Assembly: GCF_040712315.1 (NCBI RefSeq) | Contig: NC_134020.1 | Coordinates: 46,051,751 to 46,115,750 of the forward strand | Length of the DNA stretch: 64,000 nt | Reading direction: 5' to 3' | DNA from: Castanea sativa | Lineage: Eukaryota; Streptophyta; Magnoliopsida; Fagales; Fagaceae | Part shown: positions 35,815-49,400 of the stretch, in pieces | How the letters are laid out: each line of letters starts with the position of its first letter | How positions within the stretch are numbered: position 1 is the first letter of the stretch | Notes under the pieces: model-generated | Told to the model about the DNA's origin: nothing | The model's database searches: none | Seen by the model: only the letters and a program-made list of their open reading frames with translations | Program-made: the position numbers and the translations under genes

Positions 35815-37177
35815 CAAGTCAAAACAATGTGGAAATTACTTCCATTTCATGAAAAGGTTGGGAATCCAAGTAGAATGCATCTGTTGTGGGTTTTTTCAAT
35901 TCCAGATCATGGAATTTTTTCAATCATGGAGGAAATTAAGGACATGCTGAAATCTGACTCCAATGGAAAATAAGAAACATACTCCGAATCCGACTCAGAC
36001 GGCAAAGCCTAGTAGAAAATGGAGCTCTTATCCAACTCCTTACATGTGTCAGAATTGGGATAAAGATGAAGCTTCCCTTTCCACTTGCCATCTTCATCAT
36101 CCTTATTCACTCTCATCTTCTTCATTTTTCAAACAACGGAAATAGCACATAATGGTGATTTGGGAGAATATCACCCTTCTTTCATGGTGTTCAAAGACAC
36201 TGGATACCATCCATTGCCAAGGTATGCCTCCTTTAGTTTCATCTTGGGGTGACTTTGTCACTTTCTTCTCTCTTTCTCTAAATGTAAAGGATCATTCATA
36301 GGGAAATCAAGTAGCTGAACTTTGTAATTATTATTTACAAAATAAGTATTTGATTTTTTTTTTTTTTTAATGCAGCTGGTTGGTGTTGTCGCTGTTGAAA
36401 TAATTGGTAGGCCCAAGACTCCTTTCTGCCTTGCATTCTGGTTTTCAGTTGTTATAATACTTGTATTTTATTGATCTGATTTGAATGCTTTGGGTGCATA
36501 GTTTCTGCTTTGCTTAGCATCAAATGCCCAGTAACATGCAAGGTTGATGCCTTTGATGTTTTGGAACATATAACTAACCTTTGTGCTCTTGAATAGTTCA
36601 AGACCTCTGCGTAGACAGTTAAGGCCTCAATCTCTCTTTCTTATTTTTATTGTTGGGTTTGATACTATATCCTTATATATTTATAATAATAAAAAATTCT
36701 TTTTCATGTCCATTTTTTTGATTCTTTGGTGAATGCAATTCTTAATATTTCAGTGTTGTGGAATTTATGATGGTTTTTAATTATACATTTGCTATCTATG
36801 TTGTATTGTCACTTTTCGACTTAAAAAGTTAAAAATGAAAAATGTGAATTTCATTTGATTGAAGATTTAGGATGATTTTGAGATTATATATAGAAATTGG
36901 GTGAGCTGTAAGTCAATATGTAGGTGTAGACTTGCTATGATTTTTTCTCTTATTTGCAATCTTCAAATTTTGATATATGAATTTGGAGTGAAGTTATATA
37001 TATAGTATCTCACTGTATTTTTTTTTCTTGTTTTTTTTGTTGGCTGAATAGTTTCACTGTATTCGGTTATAGAGGAAACATTCATGGTTTCATTTGTCCA
37101 TGATTTCACCACTCACGAGTCACCACGTAGCAAAGTTATGGCAAAGTTGTGGAAAAGTTTGTGGCACTAGACTTACT
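35815..37177. other. Receptor gene 3' flank and spacer
   Basis: Holds the receptor 3' UTR and AT-rich sequence. The only recognised item is an ascorbate-peroxidase exon fragment (listed separately). A short open frame at 35963-36145 has no family features. Confidence 0.5.
36376..36429 (+). pseudogene. Ascorbate peroxidase exon fragment
   Basis: After a pyrimidine tract and TGCAG acceptor the sequence reads LVGVVAVEIIGRPKTPFC. This resembles cytosolic APX (LAGVVAVEITGGPDIPFHP in the family), including the acceptor position I expect. The region belongs near the heme-binding part of the enzyme. No other APX exon was found nearby, so it is an isolated relic. Confidence 0.55.
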
Positions 37178-37944
37178 CATAGGAAAAACCTAGTAACCTT
37201 TTGACTCCTCGTACTGGTTGGCTCCAACAGAACCTATTTATTTTTGCTCACTTGATACTTACCGGAACCGACTCGCACTCACAGTCCAACCCAAAAGCAA
37301 AGCCTCATTCACCAATCTTCTCCACAACTTTCAGGTAACGCTTCTTGCGGTTTTATTTATTTCTGTCTTTTTGTCATTAATATAATTTGGCACAGTGCAA
37401 TTTAATGAACTTAGTACAATAATTCTTACTTAAAGTCTCATTCATCATTATAATAAATTTTACTTTTATGTAATAAAGTCTGAATTTTTATCAAACAAGA
37501 GCTGTATCACATATAGATAGGAGTTGTACACAAACTTGATGCCTTTTATGAAACATTACTTAAATTTTTTTATGGTTAAGATTTTAAATCCAATTGAGGT
37601 TGAATCCATTGTGTTTCTACTAGCAATGAAATAAAGTTATGTGCTTGTTGAGAAATGGGGTTTTAAGATTTTAATAAAATGACGTGTGCTACCAACTTTT
37701 TGGTTGAATTGCAATGTAAGACCCAAAAAAACTGATTTTTAATTTAGTGATGTCTAAGTTTGTGTGTGGCAAATGAAGAAAATTAAGTTGTTTGATATTG
37801 CACTCAAGTAACTCACAACCAGGGTCATGTGAGATGCCTCAGATGGGATGTTTATGCTTTGTTAATATTGCCATGTAAATTCCATCATGGGTGGCTTTAA
37901 TTAGCATTGTTGTTTCAGATCATCCTTTCATGTGTTTCAATGGT

Positions 37945-38965
37945 TGAGGCAAGGCTATAGATATCAGTAGCATAGTTTCTCTTCCTCTTTAATTTTATAT
38001 GATCATTGATTCATCTCCAAGGGGAAAAAAAAATGGGGGAACTTTCCATTACATGTGGGTACGATGTGACCTTTGTGGCATATGAACATAATATTGGAAG
38101 CTAAGAAAAATTTAAAATGCAGCTCACATGAACCTTATGTAAGCTATGTTTTCCTTGGTTTTAGCTTTATTGGATCTGATTGTGTATTGGAGGGGTTTTT
38201 TTGCCTTGTTTAAGCTAGATGCTACTCAATGTACTTTCTTAGTTAATGCTTTCTATGATTTTCTGCAGTAACTAGTGAACCCAGCTGAAAGGGTAAATAT
38301 AAAGTGTGCTCTTGTTTTTGGGCAATGTCGGCTTATTTTTATTTGGAAGCGCTTCCTTTTATTACTATATTTTCTTCAAGTGGCTTGATTGGTTTTGTCA
38401 AGAGAATTAGTGGATGGAACTTCAAGTTAGTTTGCTATATAATTTCATTATGAATGCAAAAATATAGCTGAGGCAAAGCTACAGATATCATAGAATACTT
38501 TCTCTTTCTCTTTAGTTTTTTATGATCATTGATTTTTTACATGTGGGCATGATAAGAATAGTGACCTTTATAGCATATGAACGTACTATTGGAAGCTAAG
38601 CAAAATTTAAAATGCAGCTCGCCTGGACCTAATCTAAGCTATATCTTCCTTGGTTTTAGTTTGATTGGATCTGATTGTGTTTTGGAGGGGTCTGTTTGCA
38701 TTGTTTTTAGCTAGATGCTACTTAATGTAATTTCTTATGTAAGCTTTCTATGGTTTCTGCAGTAACTATTGAATCCCAGCTGAAAGGGTAAATATAAAGT
38801 GTCCTCTTTTTTTGGGCAATGTAGGCTTATGTTTATTTGGAAGCACTTCCTAATATTATTATTATTATTTTTCTTCAAGTGGCTTGATTAGTTTTGTCAA
38901 GAGAATTAGTGGATGGAACTTGCTGTTAGTTTTATATATAATTTCATTATGAATTTTATATAGTT
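37945..38965 (+). repeat. Tandem duplication of about 500 bp before KRR1 copy 2
   Basis: The stretch from about 37945 (TTGAGGCAAGGCTATAGATA) to 38460 is repeated from about 38465 (TGAGGCAAAGCTACAGATAT) to 38965. Both contain CCCAGCTGAAAGGGTAAATA, the presumed second leader exon and donor, and GAGAATTAGTGGATGGAACT. Block 1 has a single copy, so this came after the block duplication. Confidence 0.75.
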
Positions 38966-39491
38966 GTCCAAATAAGAAAAGATGAATTGGGCGACGGAGC
39001 ATGAGAACAGTGGTGACATTTCACAGCAGCCAAAGATGAAGCACAAAGGGAAGCACGACAAGCCGAAGCCATGGGATGATGACTCCAACATTGATCACTG
39101 GAAGATCAACAAGTTCAATCTGTCTTGGAATGAAACTGGAATGCTTGAAGTCAGCTCCTTCTCCATTCTCTTTCCTCGATACAGAGGTCAAATCCAAATT
39201 AGCCATTGGTTCGTTTGTGTTTTATTTTTCTTTGTTGGGTATTTGGTTGATTTCAGGTTTCTGGTTTTTCAATTTCTTTGTGCAGAGAAGTACTTGCAGG
39301 AGGTCTGGCCAACTGCGAAACCCTCTTTGAAAGAGTATGGCATTTCATGTGAGCTTAATCTTGTAAGTTTCTGTAAATGTTTCTTCTTTTTTTAATTAAT
39401 TAGTTTTGGTAAACGAATTTCTGCTTTTAAGGAAATTTCTATGAATTTGTTTGTTTAGTGAAAATTAATCTGATTACATTTCTAGATATGA

Positions 39492-39668
<177 letters not shown>

Positions 39669-40111
39669 TAGGTACAACTTTTGACCTTTTTTTCCATATT
39701 GTTTTCATGTCTATACTGTATGAAATTTCTGTAGCATTTCTTAGACTAGAGATAACAAAGTGAAATGTATTAATCAAAAAAAAAAAAAATCCTATTAAAT
39801 ATAGATGTTCTGTTTCTGCCAATATATGCACTGCAATCAAGCATCCAAATTCACAAAAAAAAGGGGGCTCCACTGATTGACAATAAATATGTTTACATAT
39901 TTATGTGGAAAATTTTGATATATATATGAAATTCAATAATGTTCAATTTGCTAAAAGTTTTGACAATCTCACCATTGGATTACACGTTTTTAATCTTAAT
40001 TGTGATTTTTTACTAAGATAAAGGATTGGGGAGATAACGTGCTCTAACAGTATGTCAAAATGCTTATTTAATGAGAAGTAATTTAGAGGTGCAACATTGA
40101 CAACGAGATAT

Positions 40112-41290
40112 ATCAGGTATAACCTGAAGCTTATGTGTTTTATGCTTTGTATGCTGACTATGTTAGATATCTATATATAATAATAGGGAAAGTTGAGAGA
40201 AATTCAAATTAGAATTTCAAATTAGGGTTCCAATTTTGCGCCAAGTGTCCTAAACTATTTATTCTTAAAGAGTTTTATTTCTTAATTTTAGAATCAAATG
40301 TGGGACCATATTATAAATATTCATCCAAGTGAGTTATTAAGTACAAAAACCAAAGAGACTAGAATAAATGAATCGTTAAAAAAAAAAAGTGTTTCACATT
40401 AATTAAAAAAAGACTATGGACAATTTACATTTTATACCTAATAATATCCTTACAAAATTTTTTAAAGAGTTAATAAAATATAAAAAATGACTATCAATAG
40501 TATTTAAATTATATATATAAGAATTATAAAATGCGTCTTACTGTATATTTTTGAGTGTATTCATGCATATGCATGAAGTTACAAGTTAGTTTTTAATAAA
40601 GAATGTGCTTAACAAATCCTTCTTGAATGCTTTTTGTTTAGAGTTATTAGTACATTTGGGAGGATGGAGCTATTGCTATTCATGTTATTTTGGTGTCCAT
40701 TTTCCATTTTCTTTTTGGCTATATGCTTTGGATCTCTTCCAAATGCAATATCTTAGTTATTAGAGTATTAGAAATATGGAACTTGCTATGAATTGGATGA
40801 AGGCTGTCTGGTTAGCTTCCATTCGTAATTGCCCTTTGAGCCTGGTAGGAGTTCCATGTAACGGCAGATTTGTTATCTTAATCTGTTAGCCAAATATTCC
40901 TTGTTATAGAGAAGGTTTTTTTTTTTTTAATTGGTAACAGACAGTGCGTTTTGAACCCATTACCTTACCCTCCATAAACTTATAGGGAGAAGAGGTTCCA
41001 GTTGAGCTAGAGCTCATTGGCCATGGACAAGGTAAATTGTTCCATATTTATAAATTTATAGCACCAAAATGGGTTTGGTTTTCTTTATTTCTTCACCTCC
41101 AAACCCACAAGATTCAGCCATTCCTTACAAGATTCTTGCAAGTCTGCTATAAAGCAGTCTTTGGTGCCAAACCATGCATGTTCCTCCCTGTGATCCCGGG
41201 ACATGATTGTGGATCATTTAGCCAATTTAGGGAGACTTGAGCCTAAAAGGGGCAATAGATGTAGAACTTTACATAGTCTTATACATCATA
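40112..41290. other. Insertion of about 1.2 kb unique to block 2
   Basis: Block 1 passes directly from GACAATGAGGTATA to TTAATCAAACAATCTTTGCA (21480-21515). Block 2 has about 1180 bp between the two. The insert holds AT-rich sequence, a short hydrophobic frame at 40663-40755 and a tRNA-like B-box remnant (near 40950). No clear terminal repeats or target duplication. Nature unknown. Confidence 0.6.
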
Positions 41291-41648
41291 TTTCATTAAT
41301 CAAACAATCTTTGCATGAAAATAAATAATTTTCTATATCTTAAGAATTTATCTAAAACATGTTCATATATTAAAAAGAACATAATTTGATATGAATTAAG
41401 CATAAACATTTGATGCTTGACCCCTTTATGGAACACATAAAGACTAAAGAGTTTATGAAATAGTTTATACTTTCTAAATTAAGTACGAAAAAAACATTCT
41501 TTAACCATTTCAAGTACTGCTTTAGAACATGCAATAAGAATTTAAAATCACCTAAGCTTAAACAATTTTAAATAGTGCAAACTTTATAGAAATCTTAGTT
41601 AAAACTTGTTTGTTCACTAAAGATGGTTTAGTTCAAAACATCATCTTG

Positions 41649-41730
41649 CCAAGAGCCTTGTAGCTTAGTGGCATTGCTTGGTCTTTTTCATAAGGAGAAC
41701 CAGGATTCAAATCCTCCTTCCCCAACTAAT
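41649..41730 (+). mobile_element. tRNA-like SINE-type element, block 2 copy
   Basis: Paralog of 21855-21935: GCCTTGTAGCTTAGTGGCAT, loop TTCATAAGGAGA and B-box GGATTCAAATCC. It was present before the block duplication. Confidence 0.6.
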
Positions 41731-44129
41731 TGTAACAATTGAATTTTTATTTTTATTTTTAAAGTTCATAAAATCATCTTAAAATATGGGAAAGTGGTTA
41801 AAACATCATTTGAATTTCAAATTTTCATATTCAAGACTAAAAAAATTATTTTGAAATAATATAAAAATCATAGAGTTTAAGATGTCAACTTCTAAGAACC
41901 TAATAAGCATACATGTGCATATCATGCATAGTCACAACTGCTCACAAAACCTCCACAAGTATGTGTGTGTGTGTGTGTATATATATTTGATCAGTCAAAA
42001 CCTTCCCAAATATAGTTTTGAGCATTCTTGTATGTAGTCTCATAGTGGAAGCTTAGAACTTCCCTCATAGAACCTCTAATTGTCCAACTTCAACTCCTAA
42101 AACACATGCATCAAAACTATCTAATAACCACCTTAGAATCCTCTAATTTGTTTTATCTAGACCACTTTTAGACCTTTTTTCTTCTTTTTTTTACTGTAGA
42201 TCACTTTTAGACTTACCTATTGATATTTAAGCTTTTTTGGATACAAAAATTAAAAATATCAATTTATCAGATTGGGGATGACATCCCTGGGGAGGTACAT
42301 TTTTAAGCTCTGAAAAATAATCAGTTTTGGCGGTTACTAGCAGGTAGTTTTTCAACCTTAAACCTGGTTTTCACAAAATAAGCTTGTCATGTAGAATTTG
42401 CCCTTCTTTGTGAAAGCTGTCTCTGTAATGCTGATCATTCACAAATAACCCGAAATGCTAAAAGTATCATAAAATTTAAATCAATCCTTGGGCCTTGGTC
42501 TAATTTTTGAAGTGGTTTGCAGGAGCAATTTGTTAATCGAAGACAATACCATATCAAGGTGAATAGACTGGCTCAATGTTTCTACTGTAGTTGGTATTTT
42601 CCCTTGAAGACCTGTTGACAGTTACTTACACCTGAGGATCTGCTGTCATTCTCAATCTCTGTTTATATCTGCCCCCCTCCCCCTCTCCCTTCCTGATTAG
42701 GTTCTTATGATGAAGGAACTTGAAAAGGATCCAGCACTTGCACACAAAAACTGGGATAGGTTTCTGCCAAAATTCAAGAAGTACTTCATTTACTACATTT
42801 TTTGTTGTATATATTATCTATGCTATTATTTAAGGAACTTATCCTGTTTGGAATCCTCATTTTTTTAGTTCAAAAATACTCTTACACCCATTTGTTTAAG
42901 TAGAGACAAAACTAAAGAACAATCTGGTAAAAATACAACTCTAACTCCTACGAATACATTACCTACAAAATATAACCACTTTCTTGTTAATTTTCAAATT
43001 GATTTTTAAATTAGATTCTCAAAAAAAGATTATATATAAAAAATAAAAACACAATTTTTTTTTTTTTTTGCTACAAAAATTTGAACTGTGATTTAATGTA
43101 GTTTTTATTTATATTTTTTATATTTCCAATTATTCTTGAAACTTCAATGACAATGCATATACCAAAAATTGTGACACTAAACTAAAAAAAAAAGTCTTCG
43201 CGCGTGCGATGAGACTAGTATATATATAATCAATTTCTTCTGGTTTCTCCTCCCTTTAATATTTCCTCTATTTTAAATTTCCCTAATAACTTTTACTCAG
43301 GAAAAATGTCAAGCAGAAGAAGGTTAAGACTAAAGAGAAGAAAACATATACACCTTTCCCTCCTCCACAACAACCTAGCAAGGTGAGTTTTGATCCTCAT
43401 GTGATTCCCTTCTATGGTATTTAGATAGAACATTGTATGCCAATTTATATTAACATTTTTCACCATTACTTATCAAAAATAAAATAAAATAATGACCTAT
43501 GGTATTTTCAGATTGATGAACAATTGGCAAGTGGAGAATTCATCATGTCTCTGAAAAAGAAATCATCAAAGAAGTGGCAAGAGAAACAGGAGAAGCAGAC
43601 AAAGAAAACCGCAGAAAACAAAAGAAAAAGAGAAGCTGCATTTTTTCCCCCGGATGTTGTATTCAAAGGCGTCAAATGGCTCATCTTGGTGTTTCCAACA
43701 GAGAAATCCAGGGTTCAAATCCCTTGTCCACTACTTTAAATGTATTAAAAATTTGTCACCATTTTATTGACATTTTGAGACTAACTCTTTACTTAATTTT
43801 CTATCCCAATGACTTTTTATCAATTTTGATTTGACAAATCTCAGGAACCAAGAAAGATGGATACAAAATCTGAGGATGATAATAAAGATATGGCAGCCAT
43901 GGCCATGTCTCTGAAGGTATATAGGATCATGATACCATGAGACTTGGCTTATCTTACGTTCTAGGACTTTTCTATTTTAATGTAATTGCTTAGACCGGTT
44001 ATTCTACAGAAAAAGGCAGAGGAGTTTGGGAAGCAAAAATTGGTTGACAATATTGAAACTGAAGCCTATATTGCTGCAGCTGGGGAACCTTCAAAAAAGA
44101 AATCCAAAGGTGCAGAATCTAGAGTATGA

Positions 44130-45046
44130 TGAATATTAATGCAGAAGCTCATATAGCAACCTTGACAGTCTTATACTGCAGCCAAGCTTGTATCCATGGT
44201 TTTTAGATGTCAGGAACAATGAATCAGGCTTTAAATTTTGCTGTGCATGAGAACCCATTTATTGAAGAAGAAATTCCTCTACAAGCCCTAACATTGATGG
44301 GGAATAGAGAGAGCATCAAGACCCATTTCTTTGAACTTTTCAATAACAAACCCACATTTAAAATTTCTGAGGCCACAATCATCAGATTCAAGGGGGGGGG
44401 GGGGGGGGGATCTAAAAAGTTGTGGGAATAGAGAGAGGCAACAATCTAGGGTTGTGAATAAACTAAGTTGTTTATGAAAAGCTCGAATTTCGCTTGGGAA
44501 AAAGTTTGTTTATTTTAATTTGAAACTTTTGCCCATATTTGTTAGTTATCTTTGTTATTTTGGATAATGAAGTAGCTATGATGCATGAACACTTCATTTA
44601 GAGTGTCATACTCATGTTGTATCTGTGTCATAATGGTGTATTAACTTATGTATCATGTTATGAACTTTTAAAAATTGCTCGTGTCGCCATATTTTATTTG
44701 TATTTGAACTCGTGTCCGTGTATCATTGTAAAGTAGCGTAGACAAATAGGAAATCAATGATAAAATTCTACATTTCACTCAGCGATTTTTTATAAATCAA
44801 TTTGATAACTATTGAACAAAAAATGTAAAGAAAGAAAGTTCCATTAAGAGAGATAAAAATTCACTTAGCACGAGAAAGTGCAAAAAAACTTATATTCTAA
44901 AAATCAAAGTTGGGTTATTTGCATGAAACACTAAGTTTTATCAATGATTTTTTTTTTTTTAATATATATAGTATAATAGAGATAGAAGGAAGCTATAAAT
45001 TGAAATGGTTTCATAAGTTTGTGAATCTAATTGATACAACTAAAAG
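44130..45046. other. Spacer after KRR1 copy 2
   Basis: KRR1 3' flank. An open frame at 44207-44431 is unrecognised and ends in a run of 18 G (44392-44409), which is prone to sequencing error. Otherwise AT-rich with no gene. Confidence 0.5.
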
Positions 45047-45590
45047 AAAAGGAATGGAATGATCATAAAGGAATGAAATTGAATGGAATGTATTTGAGTA
45101 AAAAAAATGAATGGAAAAGAATGGAATGAAAGGAATTAAGTAACCTTGATTGGATATTTTAAAATAAATGAATTAAAATGAATGAAAATGAATGGAATGT
45201 AAGTAATCTTATTTGGGAGTAACATAAAGAGAATGAAATGGAATCATTTTATGACAATATTACTATTAGACTCTTATTTTAAAATAAAATGTTGAATATA
45301 TAGGGGTATTTTGGGAGTTTTAGTAAAAAAATTCATTAAATTTCATTTCATTTCCTCTCATTTCTCCTAATTTCGAGAGAATGAAAATTTGAAGTATTAA
45401 GGGAATAAAGAGGAATGAGTGTTCCTCTCTACCCATTCCATTCCATTCCCTCTCACTTAAACTCTCAAACAAGTGAATGAATTTTTCATTCCCTCCATTA
45501 AAACTCCTAAACAAGAGAAAGGAAGAATATTATAAAATTATTATTTTCATTCCTTCCCCTCCTCCCAAATGAGAGCCAAAGTAGGGGTGC
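45047..45590. repeat. GGAATG-rich, inverted repetitive element
   Basis: The left half repeats GAATGGAATG and AATGAATGGAA; the right half carries the reverse complement (CCCATTCCATTCCATTCCC, TTTCATTCCCTCC, CATTCCTTCCCC). Each right-half unit has a CTC(A/C)AA-type end. It looks like a foldback element built of units of about 60 bp. No ORF of note. Confidence 0.5.
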
Positions 45591-46404
45591 GCCGAACTGC
45601 TAACAAATAATAGGAACTTCCACCCGAAACAGAGCTAGGGAGCCGTGTAATAAGCGACCATTTCACGCAGTTCGAGGGACACTTGAGTTAGCTGTCTGTG
45701 CCCAACTACGTCGTGACCCCTATCCAATTTTCAGGCCAATTCCCCCTTTGTACTACAAAAAAATGAGATTCTTGCCGAATCCAAGTTTGCTGCTCCAACC
45801 ATTGCCAAACTAATACCTATTCTATTTAGTAGTTATTCTATTTGTAATTTCCCTGAATATTAATAAATTATTATTATACTTTTTAGCTTTGGAACAAAAA
45901 AAAAAAAAATTCGGTTTTACACCTTGTCCTCCTTAAGATGTCATTTAAATATTATTAGTAGTATTATCTTATTATTTAATTATAATAATTATTTTAGATA
46001 TGAGCTTAAAAAAAAAAAAAAAGTAATTGAAGCCAGACATAGTTTTATTAGTAAATTATTATTGTTTTTTAAAGTTGTAGAAGACAAGATAATTTTATAT
46101 AATAAGAAAAAAAGTACAACAACATATTAAAAGAGAGAAAAGAAAAACAAAAACAAAAAGGAGGAGGAAAGCTCTCAACTTTTCGTGGAACCGATTTGCT
46201 GCGTTAACTTTCCTTTCCAAAATCTTCTCTTCTATACACAGCAAAACCGAGTCCAAAATTAGTCTTCAAATAATAAATAAAAAAGCAAAAAGCAAAACTC
46301 CAGTTAGATCAACTGCTGTACAGGACTTCCAATCCAATTTCATTCAATTCAATTCCTTCACTCAACTCCTCTCTCTCTCTCTCTCTTCACTCGTGAAACC
46401 CTCG

Positions 46405-49400
46405 ATGTTGTTAGGGCTTGATTCCAAACAAGTCAAGCCAATCCGGCTTCCGGAGCCGCCGAGTCCCCACTTCGGCGGCAGCGGCGGTGTTCACGACATC
46501 TTCGAAACCGGCTTCTCCGGCGCCATCAGGCGCGCCGTCGTCATCGGCAACGGCTTCCCCGCCGCCGAGAATCAGTGCTTGGGCTTGGTCCGCGCCTTAG
46601 GCCTCGCCGATAACCACCTCTTCTACGTAACCCCCTCTCTCTCTTTCTCTGTTTCTCTCTCTTAAATTGTATAACTGTATAATTTTGCTATAAACGGTTC
46701 AATTAGCTCAACTGATAAACTATCTCGTCTCGTCAAAAAAAGACGCTATAAATTTCGAATCTTTATATCTATATTGATATGAATGTGCAGCGTGTTACTA
46801 GGCCTAGAGGGGGAGTAAATGAGTGGCTGCACTGGCTGCCCGTTTCGCTTCACAAGAAGTTAGTTTATTTGATTAGGCAGCTTATTTTGTTGACGGCTTC
46901 CCTGTCCCGCTCCAACAAACTCGCCCCTTTGCCTTTGGAAAATGGCGGCTCCGGGGCTGTAGGCTTGGCGTCTGTTTTAGAAGCCGATGTGCACCAGATT
47001 GTCACCATTGCTCGCCAGTCCTATGACAAGTACTTTCTTCTTTTTATTTTTCTGTTACTGTTTATTTAACTTGCCTAGTTAGTTGTTGTTGTTGTTGTTC
47101 ATTGGAGAAACGAAAAACAGAAAATGAATCAACTTTGTTGCAGTTTGAATTTATATAGCTGGGCTGAAATGTAATGTCTTGCACTGTTACATTGAATTAT
47201 TGCGGATTTTAAGAAAACCATGTTCAAAGTTTACATTGTATTCCTCAATGTGTGAGTATAAATGTTTAAAGCAATTTCCTTGGAAAGTCTGTTGTTAACA
47301 CCGAAAATTGAATTTTTTATTAAACGAAGTTCAGCTCCTTGCGTTTTAAGATTCTGTTTGTAGCCTTTGCGAGGTAGGAAATTGGTTAAGTTTTTGTAGC
47401 TCTACGCTGAATATGAGATTGATTTCATAATTATATCTTTTTCAGGGATGGGCCTTTGTTGGTGGTTGCTTCTGGCAGAGATACCATATCTATTGCAAGT
47501 TCCATCAAACGTTTAGCATCGCAGAATGTTTTTGTTGTTCAGGTATGTGAATGGAGCCTAATTTTTTTGTATTAGTTTGTGCTTAAGCAAAGAAGCTGCT
47601 TCCTTGGACTTGTGTGGTTGAATACGTAGATGATTTAATGAATTTCATTTTATTTTTTGACGGCATATTTTTCATTTTATTAAGTGCTAGAGGCATTTGA
47701 ACACCATTAAGAGAAAAAGTTAACTTTAGTTGAAAATTGAATGTTTGTTTCCTTTGGTTCCTAGTCCTGCTAACTTGGATGTAGAAGGACTTGGACTCTT
47801 GAAGTACTTGTTGGCAGAAAGGTGCCCCCTAGGCCCCTTTTGGTCATAGAGGAGTGTATTGTTTCCTATTCTGAGCTTACAAGGAAAATTTGAACAAAAA
47901 TTTTCATTTTTTTCTTCTACATTGTTTCCTTCTCGTTCCCTCCTATTTGGTTCAAGAGTCTTTATATTGCTATAAATAATTTCTAGCTTTTTGGATAGTG
48001 GTAGTAAGTTCATTTTACGTGCCATCAATTTAGTTTGGTTTTTCTTTTTTTGATAGGTTCCATCAGTGTAGTTTAGTTGATGGAAGCTAACTTTATAACT
48101 ATATACTCTTCTTGAACCAACATTGGTCAAAACATGAGATGCACTAAAATGCCAAGGCCTCCTAGAGCCTTTGCACAAAGTGCAAGCATGCATTTTATTT
48201 AATTTTTACAAGTTTGGCCCCAAGAGAAAGGAAGGGTACCCCTTGCGGTTGTTCATGCCCGATTGAAGAATAGAACATAATTTTTTTAAAATGATATAGT
48301 AAATTCAAAACCAATTATTAATGGACAATATGCTTATCAAGTGATCAATTTAATTATATAAAATATAAATATTGCACTTTATAGATTTCTCTTAAAATCT
48401 CTTATGTTCTACAAAAATACACAAATATGATATTTGATAGCCATTGATCAAAATGGAGTACATGGTTGAGTCAAAGACCAAAAAGTACTAGAATGGTAAG
48501 TAGTGACTTACATGCTCAATTGATATTTTGAATGTCTTCTTCTAAAATTTGTTATGAGGGTTGAGGGGCCGGCTTTCATGTATAGTATCACACCATAAAA
48601 CTGGTCTCTACATAGCGAATACGAGGTCCGTATCAATGGCATTAAGATGTAACGATTAAATTTAATAGGTTTAAAAAAAGAAATGCACTTTTTTGCACTT
48701 TGCACTTATTGAAAAAGCTCAAAAAAGTTTGCTTTTCCGAAGGTTCTTCTTTAGGTGCAAAAATAACTTAAGGTTTGGCACTTTGTGTTTTGAGCTTTAA
48801 GCATGCTTTTACCAACACTGTTCTAAAATACTTCTTAGCGTATATAGGTTCTTTAGTAGCCTAATGTTCAATGTCTTCTTCTGCTGTAGCCTAACATTCA
48901 CTGTTAGTTTGATGGAATATTTGTGTTTCTGTGCTAATTGTTGTGGGCATGGAGTTCACTTTTGAATGCTTAAATATTTTTGATGTGATATTTAGACCTC
49001 TGAGGTTGTTCTTGATTTTGGCTTTTGTTTTGCAGATACAACATCCAAGGTCAAACTTGAATAGGTTTGACTTGGTGATTACCCCTCATCATGATTATTA
49101 TCCTTTGACTCCTCATGCACAGGAGAAGGTTCCTCGGTTTCTTCGTAGTTGGATAACTCCACGTGAACCTCCTGACAGGCATGTGGTATGTATCATGACT
49201 TACATTCTGTGCAAAAGTTTATTCTATTTGAGAAACTTTGCTCTTGATTTAATATTAGCCTCATCTACTTCTGGGTTGTTACTGTAGTCTATGCTAAGAA
49301 CTTTTGGATTCAGGTCCTCACTGTGGGAGCTCTGCATCAAATAGATTCTGCTGCTCTTCGTAGTGCAGCTAGCACATGGCATGATGAATTTGCACCCCTT

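Noticed and set aside
35963..36145. Small protein gene of 60 codons downstream of the receptor
   Set aside because: No family resemblance, signal peptide or splice context; it is probably receptor 3' flank.
44207..44431. Possible small gene ending in a poly-Gly tail
   Set aside because: The tail comes from an 18-base G run. The upstream peptide is unrecognised and lies in the 3' flank of a pseudogene.
46393..46404. Longer ELM1 start at 46393
   Set aside because: The codon there is GTG. The first ATG in frame is 46405, and the extra residues are not expected in the family.
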